A stretch of 6,025 nucleotides of DNA, taken from NCBI GenBank assembly GCA_022615295.1, contig JAKEHF010000148.1, positions 1-6,025 on the forward strand, read 5' to 3'. The translations under genes were made by a program, and so were the position numbers. Every line of letters starts with the position of its first letter. The first letter of the stretch is position 1. Below are positions 5,908-6,025 of the stretch, one piece after another. The notes beneath the pieces were generated by a model. It had not been told where the DNA came from, ran no database searches, and was given only the letters and a program-made list of their open reading frames with translations. This DNA is from Actinomycetota bacterium (GTDB taxonomy: Bacteria > Actinomycetota > Acidimicrobiia > Spongiisociales > ZC4RG35).

Positions 5908-6025
5908 CTAGATCGGCACGTCGGGCGGTTTGGGCCTCGCCCGATGCAGCTCGTCCCTGGCCCCCTGGATCTGGCTGAGGATCGCACCGAGAAGATGCTC
6001 GACACGCTCCAAGCTCTTCTCGATG
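5908..6025 (-). CDS. C-terminus of a probable coiled-coil (DivIVA/ATP-synthase-B-like) protein, 5' end outside window
   Basis: Only the last 38 full codons are inside the window, ending at TAG (5910-5908). The visible sequence begins IEKSLERVEHLLGAILSQIQ, continues GARDELHRAR and ends in a short proline-rich tail (PKPPDVPI). The heptad-like spacing of Leu/Ile/Val in a charged helix suggests a coiled coil. In Actinomycetota the gene just before DUF177-rpmF is often a coiled-coil protein annotated as DivIVA-like or ATP synthase F0 subunit B-like, and this tail has a similar pattern to the end of those proteins. The assignment therefore rests on position and helix pattern, not on a diagnostic motif. 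It probably belongs to the same transcription unit as the genes that follow. Confidence 0.65.
   Translation of the reverse strand, partial: IEKSLERVEHLLGAILSQIQGARDELHRARPKPPDVPI

Noticed and set aside
4631..5911. 426-codon plus-strand open frame opposite plsX, rpmF and DUF177
   Set aside because: It crosses three well-recognised minus-strand genes. The translation is low-complexity (Pro/Arg/Ser/Thr-rich) with no recognisable domain. Long antisense frames are expected in GC-rich coding DNA.

Overview
The window is a GC-rich, densely packed stretch of bacterial chromosome carrying a conserved housekeeping block for ribosome biogenesis, phospholipid synthesis, RNA processing, DNA repair and chromosome organisation. 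On the minus strand, in transcription order, it holds the tail of a coiled-coil protein, a DUF177/YceD protein, rpmF (L32), plsX, rnc, then (after an interruption) mutM and the 5' part of smc. The combination DUF177-rpmF-rnc-mutM-smc, the GC richness, the C-rich/G-rich third codon positions and the frequent TTG/GTG starts point to a member of the Actinomycetota. The presence of plsX between rpmF and rnc makes me think of a deep-branching class such as Acidimicrobiia, but that placement is a guess from gene content and not from a phylogeny.

Layout from right to left, as transcribed. At 6025-5908 is the C-terminus of a probable DivIVA/ATP-synthase-B-like coiled-coil protein. A 50 bp gap with a perfect 7 bp hairpin follows, then DUF177 (5857-5357), which overlaps rpmF (5357-5181) by one base (TGATG). 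plsX (5175-4207) starts 5 bp after rpmF and overlaps rnc (4210-3542) by four bases (ATGA). This is a tightly coupled operon. Only DUF177 and rpmF have a clear Shine-Dalgarno sequence, and the rpmF one sits in a small hairpin just before the DUF177 stop codon.

The usual rnc-mutM-smc run is broken by one plus-strand gene (2661-3551) for a 296-residue polytopic membrane protein of unknown function. Its 3' end overlaps the 3' end of rnc by 10 bp, and both stop codons lie inside one short palindrome. Its 5' end lies only 37 bp from the TTG start of mutM, and that gap contains a symmetric TTAC-G-GTAA element that reads as a possible -10 box on both strands.

mutM (2623-1793) is a complete formamidopyrimidine-DNA glycosylase. 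smc (1730 to beyond base 1) is cut by the window edge inside the hinge domain. There is no tRNA, rRNA, CRISPR array, insertion sequence or phage-like material. I found no new multi-gene system. The points worth a second look are the inserted membrane gene with its two unusual junctions and the possible translational-coupling hairpin ahead of rpmF.
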